DNA of 21,072 bases, taken from assembly GCA_035604595.1 (NCBI GenBank), contig DATNIE010000005.1, positions 1 through 21,072 on the forward strand, read 5' to 3'. The stretch comes from CAIKZZ01 sp035604595 (GTDB lineage: Bacteria; Pseudomonadota; Gammaproteobacteria; Steroidobacterales; Steroidobacteraceae). Below, piece by piece: positions 7,125-14,797 of the stretch (position 1 is its first letter; every line of letters begins with the position of its first letter). Below the pieces are notes generated by a model. That model did not search any database. It worked only from the letters and a program-made list of their open reading frames with translations, and had not been told where the DNA came from. The position numbers and the translations under genes were made by a program.

Positions 7125-9077
7125 GTGCCCAATCTTTCAGACATATTCGGCCCGGACGGCCCGCTCGCGGCCGTGCTGCCGGGCTTTCGCCCGCGCCGCG
7201 GCCAGCTCGCGATGGCCGAGGCCGTGGCCGACACGCTCGATGCGGGAACCTCGCTCGTCGTCGAGGCCGGAACGGGCACCGGCAAGACCTTCGCCTATCT
7301 CGTGCCCGCGCTCTACTCGGGACGCCGTGTCATCGTCTCGACCGGCACCCGAAATCTGCAGGACCAGCTGTTCCACCGCGACCTGCCCCTCCTCGGCAGG
7401 GCACTTGGCCGGCCCCTCCGGATCGTGCTGCTCAAGGGCCGCGCCAATTACCTGTGCCGGCACCGCCTCGCAGTCGCGCTCGCCGCTCCCGACCTGCCAG
7501 GGCTCGGGCGCGCAAGGCAGCGGAGCCTCGCACGCATCGAGCGCTGGAGCCGCACGACGGCGAGCGGAGACATCGGCGAACTCGAGTCGATCCCGGACAA
7601 CGACCCCATCTGGTTGAGCGCCACCTCGACCCGCGAGAACTGCCTCGGCCAGGACTGCCCGGAGTTTCGGGCCTGCCACGTCGTCAAGGCGCGGCGCGAG
7701 GCGCAGGCGGCGGACCTCCTGATCGTCAACCACCACCTGCTGCTCGCCGACATGGCGCTCCGGGAAGAGGGATTCGGGGAACTCCTGCCGGGCGCGGATG
7801 CGGTGATCCTCGATGAGGCCCACCAGTTCCCGGAGGTTGCGGCGCAGTTCTTCGGCACGCACGTCGGCGGGCGCGCGCTCGTAGCACTCGCCCGCGATGC
7901 GCTCGCCGAGCTCGCCCGCGGGGGGCTCCTCGATGCCGCCTCGCGCGCCGCCGTCGAGCGGCTCGAGCACGCGGTCGGGAGCGTGCAGCACGCGCTCGCC
8001 GGACTCGGCGAGCGCATCGACTGGAGCAATATCCCGGATGCAGCGCTCGAGGCCGCCACCGAGCTCGCAACCGGTCTCGAGCGCATCCACGCCCGGTTCG
8101 ATGAACCGGCGCTCGAGGCGGCCGGCGTCAGGCAGTGCGGAAGGCGCGCCGCCGATGCCGCGATGCGCCTCCGGCAAATCCTGTCGGCCGATGAGGCCAC
8201 GGGGCTCAGGTGGGCCGATTGCACGGGCCGCAGCTGGAGCCTCGAGTTCACGCCCTTCGAGGTCGCCGAGCGCCTGAGGGCGCAGGTCGAGGCGCGCCCC
8301 TGTGCCTGGATCTATACCTCGGCGACGCTCGCGGTCGGCGAGGATTTCAGTCATTTCACGCGCCGCGTCGGCGCCGAGGCCGCGCGCACACTCCTGATCC
8401 CGAGCCCCTTCGACTATGAGTCCCAGTCGCGCCTGTACCTGCCGAGCGGGCTTCCGGACCCGGGCGAGCGCGGCTACACGGGCGCGGTCATCGAGGCCGC
8501 GCTGCCGCTGATCCGCGCGGCCGGCGGGCGCAGCTTCGTGCTGTTCACGAGCCACCGGGCGCTCGCCGAGGGTGCGCGCCTGCTGAAGGAGGCGCTCGGC
8601 GGGCGCGACGAGTTCCCGATCCTGGTTCAGGGCGATGCGCCACGCGATGCCCTGCTCCGGCGCTTTCGCGAGCTCGGCAACGCCGTGCTGCTCGGGACCG
8701 GGAGCTTCTGGGAAGGCGTCGACGTACGCGGACCGGCGCTGTCGCTGGTGGTGATCGACAAGCTGCCGTTCGCCGCGCCCGACGACCCCATCCTCAAGGC
8801 CCGGCTCGAGGGACTGAAGCGCGAGGGGCGCAACGGCTTCACCGAGTACCAGTTGCCGCAGGCGGTGCTCTCGCTCAAGCAGGGCGTCGGGCGGCTGATC
8901 CGCGATCCCGACGATTTCGGCGTCGTGATGCTCGGTGATCCGCGCCTCGTGTCCCGAGGCTACGGCCGAGCGTTCCTCGCGAGCCTGCCGCCGATGACCG
9001 TGACGCAGGACGTCGACGAGGCGGTCCGATTTCTCCGCCATCACCTGCGGGAGCTCCTCCCGACCGGCACGCCGTGA
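7125..9077 (+). CDS. yoaA: ATP-dependent DNA helicase, YoaA/DinG family (XPD-like, Fe-S)
   Basis: A 650-residue superfamily 2 helicase that unwinds DNA 5' to 3' and acts in repair of stalled or damaged DNA. Domain 1 starts with Walker A EAGTGTGKT (47-55). Four cysteines at 111 (NYLCRH), 173, 178 and 184 (NCLGQDCPEFRACH) match the Fe-S cluster domain of XPD/DinG/YoaA. The Walker B box is DEAH (230-233, LDEAHQFPEVA). Domain 2 carries GSFWEGVDVRGPAL and QGVGRLIRD, the motif V/VI region. There is no N-terminal exonuclease domain. The start is GTG at 7125; a possible -10 GATAAT lies at 7084-7089. The downstream tsaB overlaps the stop by four bases, and the same yoaA-tsaB order occurs in E. coli, which supports YoaA over DinG. 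Confidence 0.9.
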   Translation: MPNLSDIFGPDGPLAAVLPGFRPRRGQLAMAEAVADTLDAGTSLVVEAGTGTGKTFAYLVPALYSGRRVIVSTGTRNLQDQLFHRDLPLLGRALGRPLRIVLLKGRANYLCRHRLAVALAAPDLPGLGRARQRSLARIERWSRTTASGDIGELESIPDNDPIWLSATSTRENCLGQDCPEFRACHVVKARREAQAADLLIVNHHLLLADMALREEGFGELLPGADAVILDEAHQFPEVAAQFFGTHVGGRALVALARDALAELARGGLLDAASRAAVERLEHAVGSVQHALAGLGERIDWSNIPDAALEAATELATGLERIHARFDEPALEAAGVRQCGRRAADAAMRLRQILSADEATGLRWADCTGRSWSLEFTPFEVAERLRAQVEARPCAWIYTSATLAVGEDFSHFTRRVGAEAARTLLIPSPFDYESQSRLYLPSGLPDPGERGYTGAVIEAALPLIRAAGGRSFVLFTSHRALAEGARLLKEALGGRDEFPILVQGDAPRDALLRRFRELGNAVLLGTGSFWEGVDVRGPALSLVVIDKLPFAAPDDPILKARLEGLKREGRNGFTEYQLPQAVLSLKQGVGRLIRDPDDFGVVMLGDPRLVSRGYGRAFLASLPPMTVTQDVDEAVRFLRHHLRELLPTGTP

Positions 9078-9766
9078 GGATCCTCGCGGTTGATACGGCG
9101 ACCGAGGCGTGCAGCGCGGCGCTGCTCGATGGGGAGCGCTTGCTGATGCGCTATGAACTCGTCGCCCGCGGCCACGCCGAGCGGCTGCTCCCGATGGTCG
9201 ACGAACTGCTGCAGGAGCGCGGAATCCCGCTCGCCGCGCTCGATGCGATCGCCTTCGGCAGGGGTCCCGGCGCGTTCACCGGTGTGCGGATTGCGGTCAG
9301 CATCGCGCAGGGCTTGGCGCTCGGGACGGGGCTGCCGCTGATCCCGGTGTCCGATCTGCGGGCGCTCGCAGCAGCGGCGCTCGTGCGGAGCACTGATGCC
9401 GACCACGCGCTCGTCTGCCTCGATGCCCGGATGGGTGAGGTCTACTGGGGGCTGGCGCGCCGGACAGGCGCTGACTGCACGCTGCTCGGCGAGGGCCTCG
9501 CGACGCCTGATGCGGTGCCGACCCCACCCGCCGGCGCGTGGGTCGTCGCGGCCGGGCATGGCTGGTCGGCCTACCCCCGGCTCGTCGATCGCCTGGGAGC
9601 GGGCCTCGTGGGATCGTGGCCGGCACTCCTCCCAGACGCCGGAACGATCGCGCACCTCGCGGTCGAGGAGTTCCGTCTCGGGCGGACCGTGGGACCGGAG
9701 GCGGCCGAGCCCGTGTACCTGCGCAACGACGTGGCGACCCGGTCGGGCGGCGCCACGAGAAAATGA
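9074..9766 (+). CDS. tsaB: tRNA t6A biosynthesis protein TsaB (YeaZ)
   Basis: A partner of TsaD and TsaE in making N6-threonylcarbamoyladenosine at position 37 of tRNAs that read ANN codons. It is a 230-residue ASKHA-fold protein. Landmarks: ILAVDTATEACSAAL at the N-terminus, HAERLLPMVDELL near 34, and AFGRGPGAFTGVRIAVSIAQGLA near 60-83, the family's best signature. The Fe-binding histidines of TsaD are absent, as expected for TsaB. The GTG start lies inside the end of yoaA (GTGA overlap), so the two are translationally coupled. The last codons run into a PhoB-box-like repeat. The phoB start is 82 bases past the stop, so read-through into phoBR is possible. Confidence 0.93.
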   Translation: MRILAVDTATEACSAALLDGERLLMRYELVARGHAERLLPMVDELLQERGIPLAALDAIAFGRGPGAFTGVRIAVSIAQGLALGTGLPLIPVSDLRALAAAALVRSTDADHALVCLDARMGEVYWGLARRTGADCTLLGEGLATPDAVPTPPAGAWVVAAGHGWSAYPRLVDRLGAGLVGSWPALLPDAGTIAHLAVEEFRLGRTVGPEAAEPVYLRNDVATRSGGATRK

Positions 9767-9780
9767 CGATCAGTTGACAG
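9763..9780 (-). promoter_or_regulatory. Candidate PhoB box upstream of phoB (reverse orientation)
   Basis: On the minus strand the sequence reads CTGTCAA-CTGA-TCGTCAT: two 7-mers 11 bp apart, matching 6 and 5 of 7 bases of CTGTCAT. It overlaps the tsaB stop and lies 68 bases before the phoB start. It points away from phoB, which weakens it as an activator site; on the plus strand the same bases contain TTGACA (9774-9779), a consensus -35 hexamer. Confidence 0.35.
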
Positions 9781-9837
9781 GCGTGGCGCGACTCGCGGCA
9801 TAAGTCATTGAAATGCAATAATTCGCCGCTGTAATAC

Positions 9838-9842
9838 AAGGA
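9838..9842 (+). promoter_or_regulatory. Ribosome binding site deciding the phoB start
   Basis: AAGGA, six bases before GTG at 9849. The alternative ATG at 9867 has no such element, so the GTG is preferred. Confidence 0.6.
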
Positions 9843-9848
9843 CCTTTC

Positions 9849-10562
9849 GTGACACGTACACGCCCCATGACCAACCGCCAGATTCTTGTGGTCGAGGATG
9901 AGCGGCCCATCCGCGAAATGGTCGCCTTTGGCCTGAGGCGCGCGGGCTTCGAGGTCGTGGAGGCGGAGGACACCCGCGAGGCCCGCGCCCGGATGGCTGA
10001 CCGGCGCCCGGACCTCGTACTGATCGACTGGATGCTGCCGGACATGAGCGGGCTCGAGCTCACGCGCGCGATCAAGAAGGACAAGGAGACCCGCGAGGTC
10101 CCGATCATCCTGCTGACCGCGCGGGCGGAGGAGCAGGACAAGGTCAACGGCCTCGAGGGCGGGGCGGACGACTACGTGACGAAGCCGTTCTCGCCCCGCG
10201 AACTCCTCGCCCGGATCAACGCGGTCTTAAGGCGCAGCACGACCGCGCCGGCCGATGAGATCGTCGCGGCAGGCGGGCTGATGCTCGATGCTGCCGGCCA
10301 CCGGGTCACGGTCGGGGAGGCGACCGTCCCGCTCGGCCCCACCGAGTACCGGCTGCTGTCGTTCTTCATGACCCATCCCGAGCGCGTGTACTCGCGCTCG
10401 CAATTGCTCGACCGGGTGTGGGGGGGTAACGTGTACGTCGAGGAACGGACCGTCGACGTGCACATCCGGCGCCTGCGCAAGGCGCTGGAAGGCTTCGACT
10501 GCGACAAGTTCATCCAGACCGTGCGCGGCGCAGGCTACCGCTTCTCGACCCGACCCCTCTAA
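9849..10562 (+). CDS. phoB: Phosphate regulon response regulator PhoB
   Basis: A 237-residue OmpR/PhoB-family transcription activator. The receiver domain (about 10-125) has the acidic pair in VVEDE (15-18), phosphoacceptor Asp60 (LIDWMLPDMSG), Thr90 (LLTARA) and Lys112 (VTKPFSPRELLARI). The LIDWMLP string and the full RAEEQDKVNGLEGGADDYVTKPFS stretch are typical of PhoB rather than other OmpR regulators. The C-terminal winged helix (about 140-235) has LGPTEYRLLSFFMTHPERVYSRSQLLDRVWG and RTVDVHIRRLRKAL, the PhoB recognition region. The GTG start has a good AAGGA site. phoR follows 20 bases downstream, and phosphorylated PhoB should activate phosphate-starvation genes, several of which seem to lie in this window. 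Confidence 0.93.
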   Translation: MTRTRPMTNRQILVVEDERPIREMVAFGLRRAGFEVVEAEDTREARARMADRRPDLVLIDWMLPDMSGLELTRAIKKDKETREVPIILLTARAEEQDKVNGLEGGADDYVTKPFSPRELLARINAVLRRSTTAPADEIVAAGGLMLDAAGHRVTVGEATVPLGPTEYRLLSFFMTHPERVYSRSQLLDRVWGGNVYVEERTVDVHIRRLRKALEGFDCDKFIQTVRGAGYRFSTRPL

Positions 10563-10582
10563 GGCGCTGACCCACCGATTCA

Positions 10583-11890
10583 ATGTCGCCCGCCTGGTCA
10601 TTCGCGCTGGCTCGCCTGATCGGCCTCGTCGCGATCGCCGTCGTCGTCGGGTACTTTCTGGGTCAGATATCGCTGACGGTGAGCGCCGTGCTGGCCGGCT
10701 ATCTGGCCCTCACGTATGTCCGCCTGTACCGCCTCGAGCGGTGGCTGCGCAAGCGCCGCACCGAGGAGCCGCCGGACTTCCACGGCGTGTGGGGCGATGT
10801 GGTCGCGCTCGTGATGCGGATCTACCGCCGCAAGCAGTTCCACAAGCGGCGCATCGTGCAGCTGTTTCGCGAATTCCGCCGCATGACGACCGCGATGCCG
10901 GACGGGGTCGTGGTGATGAGCGCGGACCGTGAGATCCAGTGGTTCAACCGCAATGCCGCCCGGCTGCTGAAGCTCAGGCGCAAGGTCGACTACGGTCAGC
11001 GGATCGATAACCTGGTCCGTCACCCGGACTTCATCCGCTATCTGGCCGTCGGCGATTTCTCGCAGCCGGTCGTGATCCGCTCGACGGTGGATGCGAGCGC
11101 GCACCTCGCGCTGCACGTCGTGGCCTACGGGGCGGGGCAGCAGCTGCTGCTGGTGCGGGACGTCACGCACCAGATCCGCCTCGAGGCGATGCGCAAGGAC
11201 TTCGTGGCGAACGCCTCGCACGAGCTGCGCTCCCCCTTGACCGTGATCACCGGCTACGTCGACGCGCTCGCGGACGACCCGGGGATGGATCCGGCGTGGC
11301 ATGGCCCGCTCGAGGAGATGCGGCGCCAGGCCGAGCGCATGCGGGCGGTGGTCAACGCGCTGATCGAGCTCTCGCGGCTCGAGTCCTCGAGCGGCGAGGC
11401 CGGCACCGATCTCGTCGACGTCGGCGGCATGTTGACGCTGATGCGCCGCGAGGTGCTTGCGCTCGACCGCCACCCGGAAGTGGCGCTCGCGCTCGAGTCG
11501 GACGCAAAGCTCTTGGGCTCGGAGCAGGAGATCCACTCGATCTTTTCGAACCTCATCTCGAATGCGGTCAAATACACGCCGCCCGAGGGACGCATCGATA
11601 TCCGCTGGTGGGCCGACGTGGCCGGCGGTCATTTTTCGGTGCGGGATACGGGCGTCGGGATCGCGCGCGAGCACCTGCCGCGGATCACCGAGCGGTTTTA
11701 CCGCGTCGATCCCGGCCGTGCGCGCACGACGGGGGGCTCCGGGCTCGGGCTTGCGATTGCCAAGCACGCGCTGCAGCGCCACGGCGGGACGCTGGAGATC
11801 GAGAGCGAAGAGGGGATCGGCAGCCGGTTCACCTGCCACTTTCCACAGCGCCGCATCGCGGCGCGAGCCCCGCTCGCGGCCAATCAATGA
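10583..11890 (+). CDS. phoR: Phosphate regulon sensor histidine kinase PhoR
   Basis: A 435-residue inner-membrane kinase that phosphorylates PhoB when phosphate is low. The N-terminus has one hydrophobic hairpin (about 8-46) with almost no periplasmic loop, then a basic stretch (RLERWLRKRR), as in PhoR, which senses through the Pst/PhoU complex rather than directly. A PAS-like domain (about 100-195; MPDGVVVMSADREIQWFNRNA) precedes the HisKA domain with FVANASHELRSPLTVITGY, phosphoacceptor His213. The ATPase domain shows the N-box NLISNAVKYTPPEG, the G1 box DTGVGI with FYRVD after it, and the G2 box GGSGLGLAIAKHALQRHGG. It starts with ATG 20 bases after phoB, so the two form one operon. No phoU or pstCAB gene is in the window. 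Confidence 0.92.
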   Translation: MSPAWSFALARLIGLVAIAVVVGYFLGQISLTVSAVLAGYLALTYVRLYRLERWLRKRRTEEPPDFHGVWGDVVALVMRIYRRKQFHKRRIVQLFREFRRMTTAMPDGVVVMSADREIQWFNRNAARLLKLRRKVDYGQRIDNLVRHPDFIRYLAVGDFSQPVVIRSTVDASAHLALHVVAYGAGQQLLLVRDVTHQIRLEAMRKDFVANASHELRSPLTVITGYVDALADDPGMDPAWHGPLEEMRRQAERMRAVVNALIELSRLESSSGEAGTDLVDVGGMLTLMRREVLALDRHPEVALALESDAKLLGSEQEIHSIFSNLISNAVKYTPPEGRIDIRWWADVAGGHFSVRDTGVGIAREHLPRITERFYRVDPGRARTTGGSGLGLAIAKHALQRHGGTLEIESEEGIGSRFTCHFPQRRIAARAPLAANQ

Positions 11891-12050
11891 GCCTTGCGCC
11901 GCGCCGCTGACCGACGACGGGGGACGCCGCGCGCGGTTGGCTGCCGCGCCGCAACAAATCTCCTGTAATCCTGAGTTAGCGCATGAGTCGTTGCGAACCA
12001 CGATAGGGAAGCGCGGCAACCCCCGAATTCGTCAGAAAAAATTCTTCGCG
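11891..12050. other. Intergenic region after phoR
   Basis: No gene is supported. A possible stem (AAGCGCG at 12009-12015 with CGCGCTT at 12047-12053, inner GAATT/AATTC) could mark the end of phoBR transcription, but there is no clear T-run after it. The gap of more than 220 bases from phoR to the next gene, with a PhoB-box-like repeat at its end, suggests a separate promoter for the next operon. Confidence 0.3.
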
Positions 12051-12068
12051 CTTTCATCTCCCCGTCAT
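12051..12068 (+). promoter_or_regulatory. Candidate PhoB box upstream of plcP
   Basis: CTTTCAT-CTCC-CCGTCAT: two direct 7-mers 11 bp apart, each matching 6 of 7 bases of the CTGTCAT half-site, in the same direction as plcP. It ends 44 bases before the plcP ATG. The expected -10 position about 10 bases downstream is GC-rich with no clear hexamer, so the promoter itself is not proven. Confidence 0.55.
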
Positions 12069-12112
12069 GCGCGGCCGGCAGCCTTGGCCAAACCGGCGAC
12101 GACGAGGACGAC

Positions 12113-12946
12113 ATGAGCCCGGCGACTCCCGCGAGTACCCCCCGTCTCACGCTCCGGACCGTCTTCATCTCCGACGTCCACCTGGGCTTTCGCGGCTGCC
12201 AGGCCGATTACCTGCTCGATTTCCTGAACCGGGTTGCCACCGAGGAGCTGGTGCTCGTCGGCGACATCGTCGACCTGTGGAGCTTGAAGCGCGGCGTCTA
12301 CTGGCCGGTGTCGCACCACGACGTGCTGAGGACGATTCTCAAGCTCGCGCGCTCCGGGACCCGGGTGATCTACGTGCCCGGCAATCACGACGAGGGCTTC
12401 CGCGAGCTGTGCGGCGCGGAGGTCGCCGGCATTCACATCCGCCGCGACTTCATCCACGAGACGGCCGATGGCAAGCGCTACCTGGTGCTGCACGGCGATG
12501 ATTTCGACGGCGCGGTGCAGTTCAGCGGGCTGCTCAAGAATCTCGGCGAGCGGATGTACGACGTGATGCTGTGGCTCGGACGGCGCGTGCAGGCGGTGCG
12601 CCGGCGCTGTGGCTTCGGCTACTGGTCGCTCGCCTCGTGGGTCAAGCAGAAGGTTCCCGATGCGCGCCTCTACGTCGAGCGCTTCGAGCACGCGGCGGCG
12701 CACGCGGCGCTGCGCGTCGGGCTCGACGGCGTCATCTGCGGCCACATTCACCGGCCGGAGCTCCGCGAGGTCGACGGGATCCACTACTGCAACGATGGCG
12801 ACTGGGTCGAACACTGCTCGGCGCTCGTGGAGGATCGCAACGGGCGGCTCGCGCTGGTCGACTGGACCGTGCAGGCGCACGCCCCGGTTGCAGCGGCTGC
12901 GGCGCGCGGCGTGGCAGCGGCCCCGGCCTTCGGCACGGCAGCCTGA
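12113..12946 (+). CDS. plcP: PlcP-type metallophosphoesterase (phospholipid-cleaving, LpxH-like fold)
   Basis: A 277-residue calcineurin-like phosphoesterase of the family often labelled UDP-2,3-diacylglucosamine diphosphatase. All metal ligands are visible: Asp21 and His23 (SDVHLGFRGCQ), Asp51 (VGDIVDLW), Asn91-His92 (PGNHDE), His127 (LHGDDFD), and His211 and His213 (CGHIHRPE). Strings such as LKRGVYWP, HETADGKRYLVLHGD, GYWSLASWVKQK and CNDGDWVEHC belong to the PlcP branch, which under phosphate starvation removes the headgroup of phospholipids to leave diacylglycerol. The ATG has GAGGA four bases upstream. A PhoB-box-like repeat lies 44 bases upstream of the ATG, PhoBR directly before that, and an Agt-like glycosyltransferase starts 16 bases after the stop. 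This context favours PlcP over a lipid A enzyme. The last 30 residues are an Ala/Pro-rich tail. A true LpxH role cannot be fully excluded. Confidence 0.8.
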   Translation: MSPATPASTPRLTLRTVFISDVHLGFRGCQADYLLDFLNRVATEELVLVGDIVDLWSLKRGVYWPVSHHDVLRTILKLARSGTRVIYVPGNHDEGFRELCGAEVAGIHIRRDFIHETADGKRYLVLHGDDFDGAVQFSGLLKNLGERMYDVMLWLGRRVQAVRRRCGFGYWSLASWVKQKVPDARLYVERFEHAAAHAALRVGLDGVICGHIHRPELREVDGIHYCNDGDWVEHCSALVEDRNGRLALVDWTVQAHAPVAAAAARGVAAAPAFGTAA

Positions 12947-12962
12947 GGACCCGGGCGGTCGG

Positions 12963-14027
12963 ATGAAGGTCGGAATAGTCACGGACGCCTGGCGTCCGCA
13001 GACGAACGGCGTGGTGACGACCCTCGCGCGCACGGCCGAGGGCCTCGTCGAGCTCGGCCATACCGTCACGCTGATGACGCCGGAAGGCCTGCCGACGATT
13101 CCCTGCCCGACGTATCCGGAGATCCGGCTCGCGCTGTTTCAGGGCCGCCGCGTCGCCGCCTGGCTCGAGGGCGAGCGCCCGGATACGCTGCACATCGCAA
13201 CCGAGGGCCCGCTCGGACTTGCGGCACGCAACGCCGCCGTGCGCTTGAGGCTGCGCTTCACGACCTCGTATCACACCCAGTTTCCGCGCTATTTGCGCGC
13301 GCGCTATCCGCTGCCCGAGTGCTGCACGTACGCGCTGCTCCGTGCCTTTCACGGCCGCGCGGCGCGCACCATGGTCGGAACGAGGCAGGTCCGGCGCGAC
13401 CTCAGGCGTCATGGCTTTCGCCACCTCGTGCAATGGGGTCGCGGCGTCGACACGCAGCTCTTTCGCCCGCGACCGGACGTCCGGTTGCCCTATCCGCGGC
13501 CGATCCTGATCTACGTCGGGCGCGTCGCGGTCGAGAAGAGCGTCGAGGACTTCTGTCGCGTGACAGTGCCCGGCACGAAGCTCGTCGTCGGCGACGGGCC
13601 GGCCCTCGCGGCTCTGCAGAAGCGCTATCCCGAGGTCGTGTTTGCCGGCTTCAAGTTCGGCGAGGAGCTCGGGGCCTTGCTTGCCGGGTCCGATTGCTTC
13701 GTGTTCCCGAGTCGCACCGACACGTTCGGGCTCGTGATGCTCGAAGCCATGGCGAGCGGCCTGCCGGTCGCGGCATACCCGGTGACCGGGCCGATCGACG
13801 TCGTGCGCGAGGGCGAGAGCGGATCCCTCAGTGAGGATCTCGTGGTCGCAATCAAGGCGGCGCTCACGCTCGACCGCGGAAGGTGCCGCGCACAGGCGCT
13901 CGAGTATCGCTGGGAGAACGCGACCCGCCAGTTCCTCGGTCATCTCGTCGACGCGCGCGGCGCCGGGGCCGCGACGGTCGCGCCGCGCGGACGACTGACG
14001 ACGGTCCTAGAGCGCTTACTCCCCTAG
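12963..14027 (+). CDS. agt: GT4 glycosyltransferase, Agt-like (glycolipid synthesis)
   Basis: A 354-residue GT-B enzyme, probably acting at the inner membrane to move a sugar from a nucleotide sugar to diacylglycerol. The N-terminal domain starts KVGIVTDAWRPQTNGVVTTL, with a glycine-type loop and the family's TPEGLPTIPCPTYPEIRLAL and IATEGPLGLAARNAAVR. The C-terminal domain has YVGRVAVEKS, VVGDGP, the SRTDTFGLVMLEAMASG block (the D-x7-E form of the GT4 E-x7-E motif) and PVTGPIDV. This full pattern is that of the glycosyltransferase paired with plcP in proteobacteria; its homologue in Agrobacterium makes glucosyl and glucuronosyl diacylglycerol. The ATG at 12963 gives the normal family start; the frame is open further upstream, but only as a shadow of plcP. 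It shares the last bases CTAG with the converging deacetylase gene. The sugar used cannot be read from the sequence. Confidence 0.82.
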   Translation: MKVGIVTDAWRPQTNGVVTTLARTAEGLVELGHTVTLMTPEGLPTIPCPTYPEIRLALFQGRRVAAWLEGERPDTLHIATEGPLGLAARNAAVRLRLRFTTSYHTQFPRYLRARYPLPECCTYALLRAFHGRAARTMVGTRQVRRDLRRHGFRHLVQWGRGVDTQLFRPRPDVRLPYPRPILIYVGRVAVEKSVEDFCRVTVPGTKLVVGDGPALAALQKRYPEVVFAGFKFGEELGALLAGSDCFVFPSRTDTFGLVMLEAMASGLPVAAYPVTGPIDVVREGESGSLSEDLVVAIKAALTLDRGRCRAQALEYRWENATRQFLGHLVDARGAGAATVAPRGRLTTVLERLLP

Positions 14028-14782
14028 CGCCCCGGCCCTGCGCTCCTGAGCCACTCGGATTCGAGCGCGGGCCGTCGCGTGGCGGACAGCTCCTCGAGCA
14101 GCTCACGCCAGTGGCCGAGCACGTCCGGATGGCGCGCATCGGCCGGATGGAGCGCCGCGCGCACGCGCGGCGCATCGCTGAGCGATCGCAGGCGCCTGGC
14201 GTTCCAGCGCCGCGACAGCGCGCGCCTGAGCGAGGAACGGGCCGAGTAGACGAGACTCGGCGCCGCGACCGGCCCGGCGGCGAGCAGCGTGTCCGCGAGC
14301 GGGACGAGTACATCGCGCGTGCAGGTATAGCCGAGACCCGAGGCGCGCAGCGCCTGCCAGGCGCCTGGCCCCAGGAGCCAGGCGGGCGCGACGAAGCCGT
14401 GCGGCGTCAAGCCCATCGCCGCGAGCATGTCCCGCCCCGCACGGATGCGTGCGAGAGAGGCATCGACCCCGAGCGCGCCGAACTCTCCTTCGCCGGCCGT
14501 GTAGAGTCGCCGCCGGCCCCAGTCGAGCGGCGTGCGCGGAGTGGGTCCGGTATCCCGGTGATAGTAGCCGTGGACCATGACCTCATCGCCGCGGATCACG
14601 CGCTCGCGCAGCGCGGCGGAAAACTCCGGGTCGGCGTCGGCACGGCGACCGCCATGGTAATGAGGGACGATGAGCAGCGTGACCGGCACGGCGAGCGGTG
14701 CGAGCAGCTCGAGCAGGCGCGCACAGTCTTGCCAGGTGGCCGGTGCGACGTCGTGCACCGAGACTGCGTAGCACGAAGTCAT
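14024..14782 (-). CDS. DUF2334 polysaccharide deacetylase-like protein
   Basis: A 252-residue protein of the DUF2334 group, a NodB-like (carbohydrate esterase 4) barrel. The start YAVSVHDVAPATW holds His10-Asp11, matching the catalytic Asp region; VTLLIVPHYHGG (35-45) is the second strand; MVHGYYHRD has the metal-site His71 and His75 in an H-x3-H spacing, then FVAPAWLLGPGAWQAL. No signal peptide is visible, so it may act on a cytoplasmic or membrane-bound sugar. The ATG lies 15 bases after the upstream glycosyltransferase stop on the same strand, so the two form an operon. Its stop shares CTAG with the converging agt gene. A sugar-modifying role, such as removing an acetyl group from a glycolipid headgroup, is possible but is inference from neighbours. 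Confidence 0.78.
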   Translation of the reverse strand: MTSCYAVSVHDVAPATWQDCARLLELLAPLAVPVTLLIVPHYHGGRRADADPEFSAALRERVIRGDEVMVHGYYHRDTGPTPRTPLDWGRRRLYTAGEGEFGALGVDASLARIRAGRDMLAAMGLTPHGFVAPAWLLGPGAWQALRASGLGYTCTRDVLVPLADTLLAAGPVAAPSLVYSARSSLRRALSRRWNARRLRSLSDAPRVRAALHPADARHPDVLGHWRELLEELSATRRPALESEWLRSAGPGR

Positions 14783-14797
14783 GCCTCGCCCACCGGA

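Noticed and set aside
7137..9044. 635-codon minus-strand open frame opposite yoaA
   Set aside because: A high-GC shadow frame; the plus strand encodes a complete Fe-S helicase with all motifs.
10598..12019. 473-codon minus-strand open frame opposite phoR
   Set aside because: Shadow of phoR; its translation is rich in Arg, His and Gln with no motif.
12009..12053. Stem-loop as terminator of phoBR
   Set aside because: Outer 7-bp and inner 5-bp arms exist, but the internal loops are uneven and there is no T-run; too weak to annotate.
12113..12946. Assignment of the phosphoesterase as the lipid A enzyme LpxH
   Set aside because: Same fold, but the specific strings and the downstream Agt-type partner with PhoBR and a PhoB box fit PlcP better. 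LpxH is kept only as an alternative.
12609..12962. N-terminal extension of the Agt-like protein
   Set aside because: The frame is open but overlaps plcP out of frame; GT4 proteins begin at the K-V-G-I-V segment.
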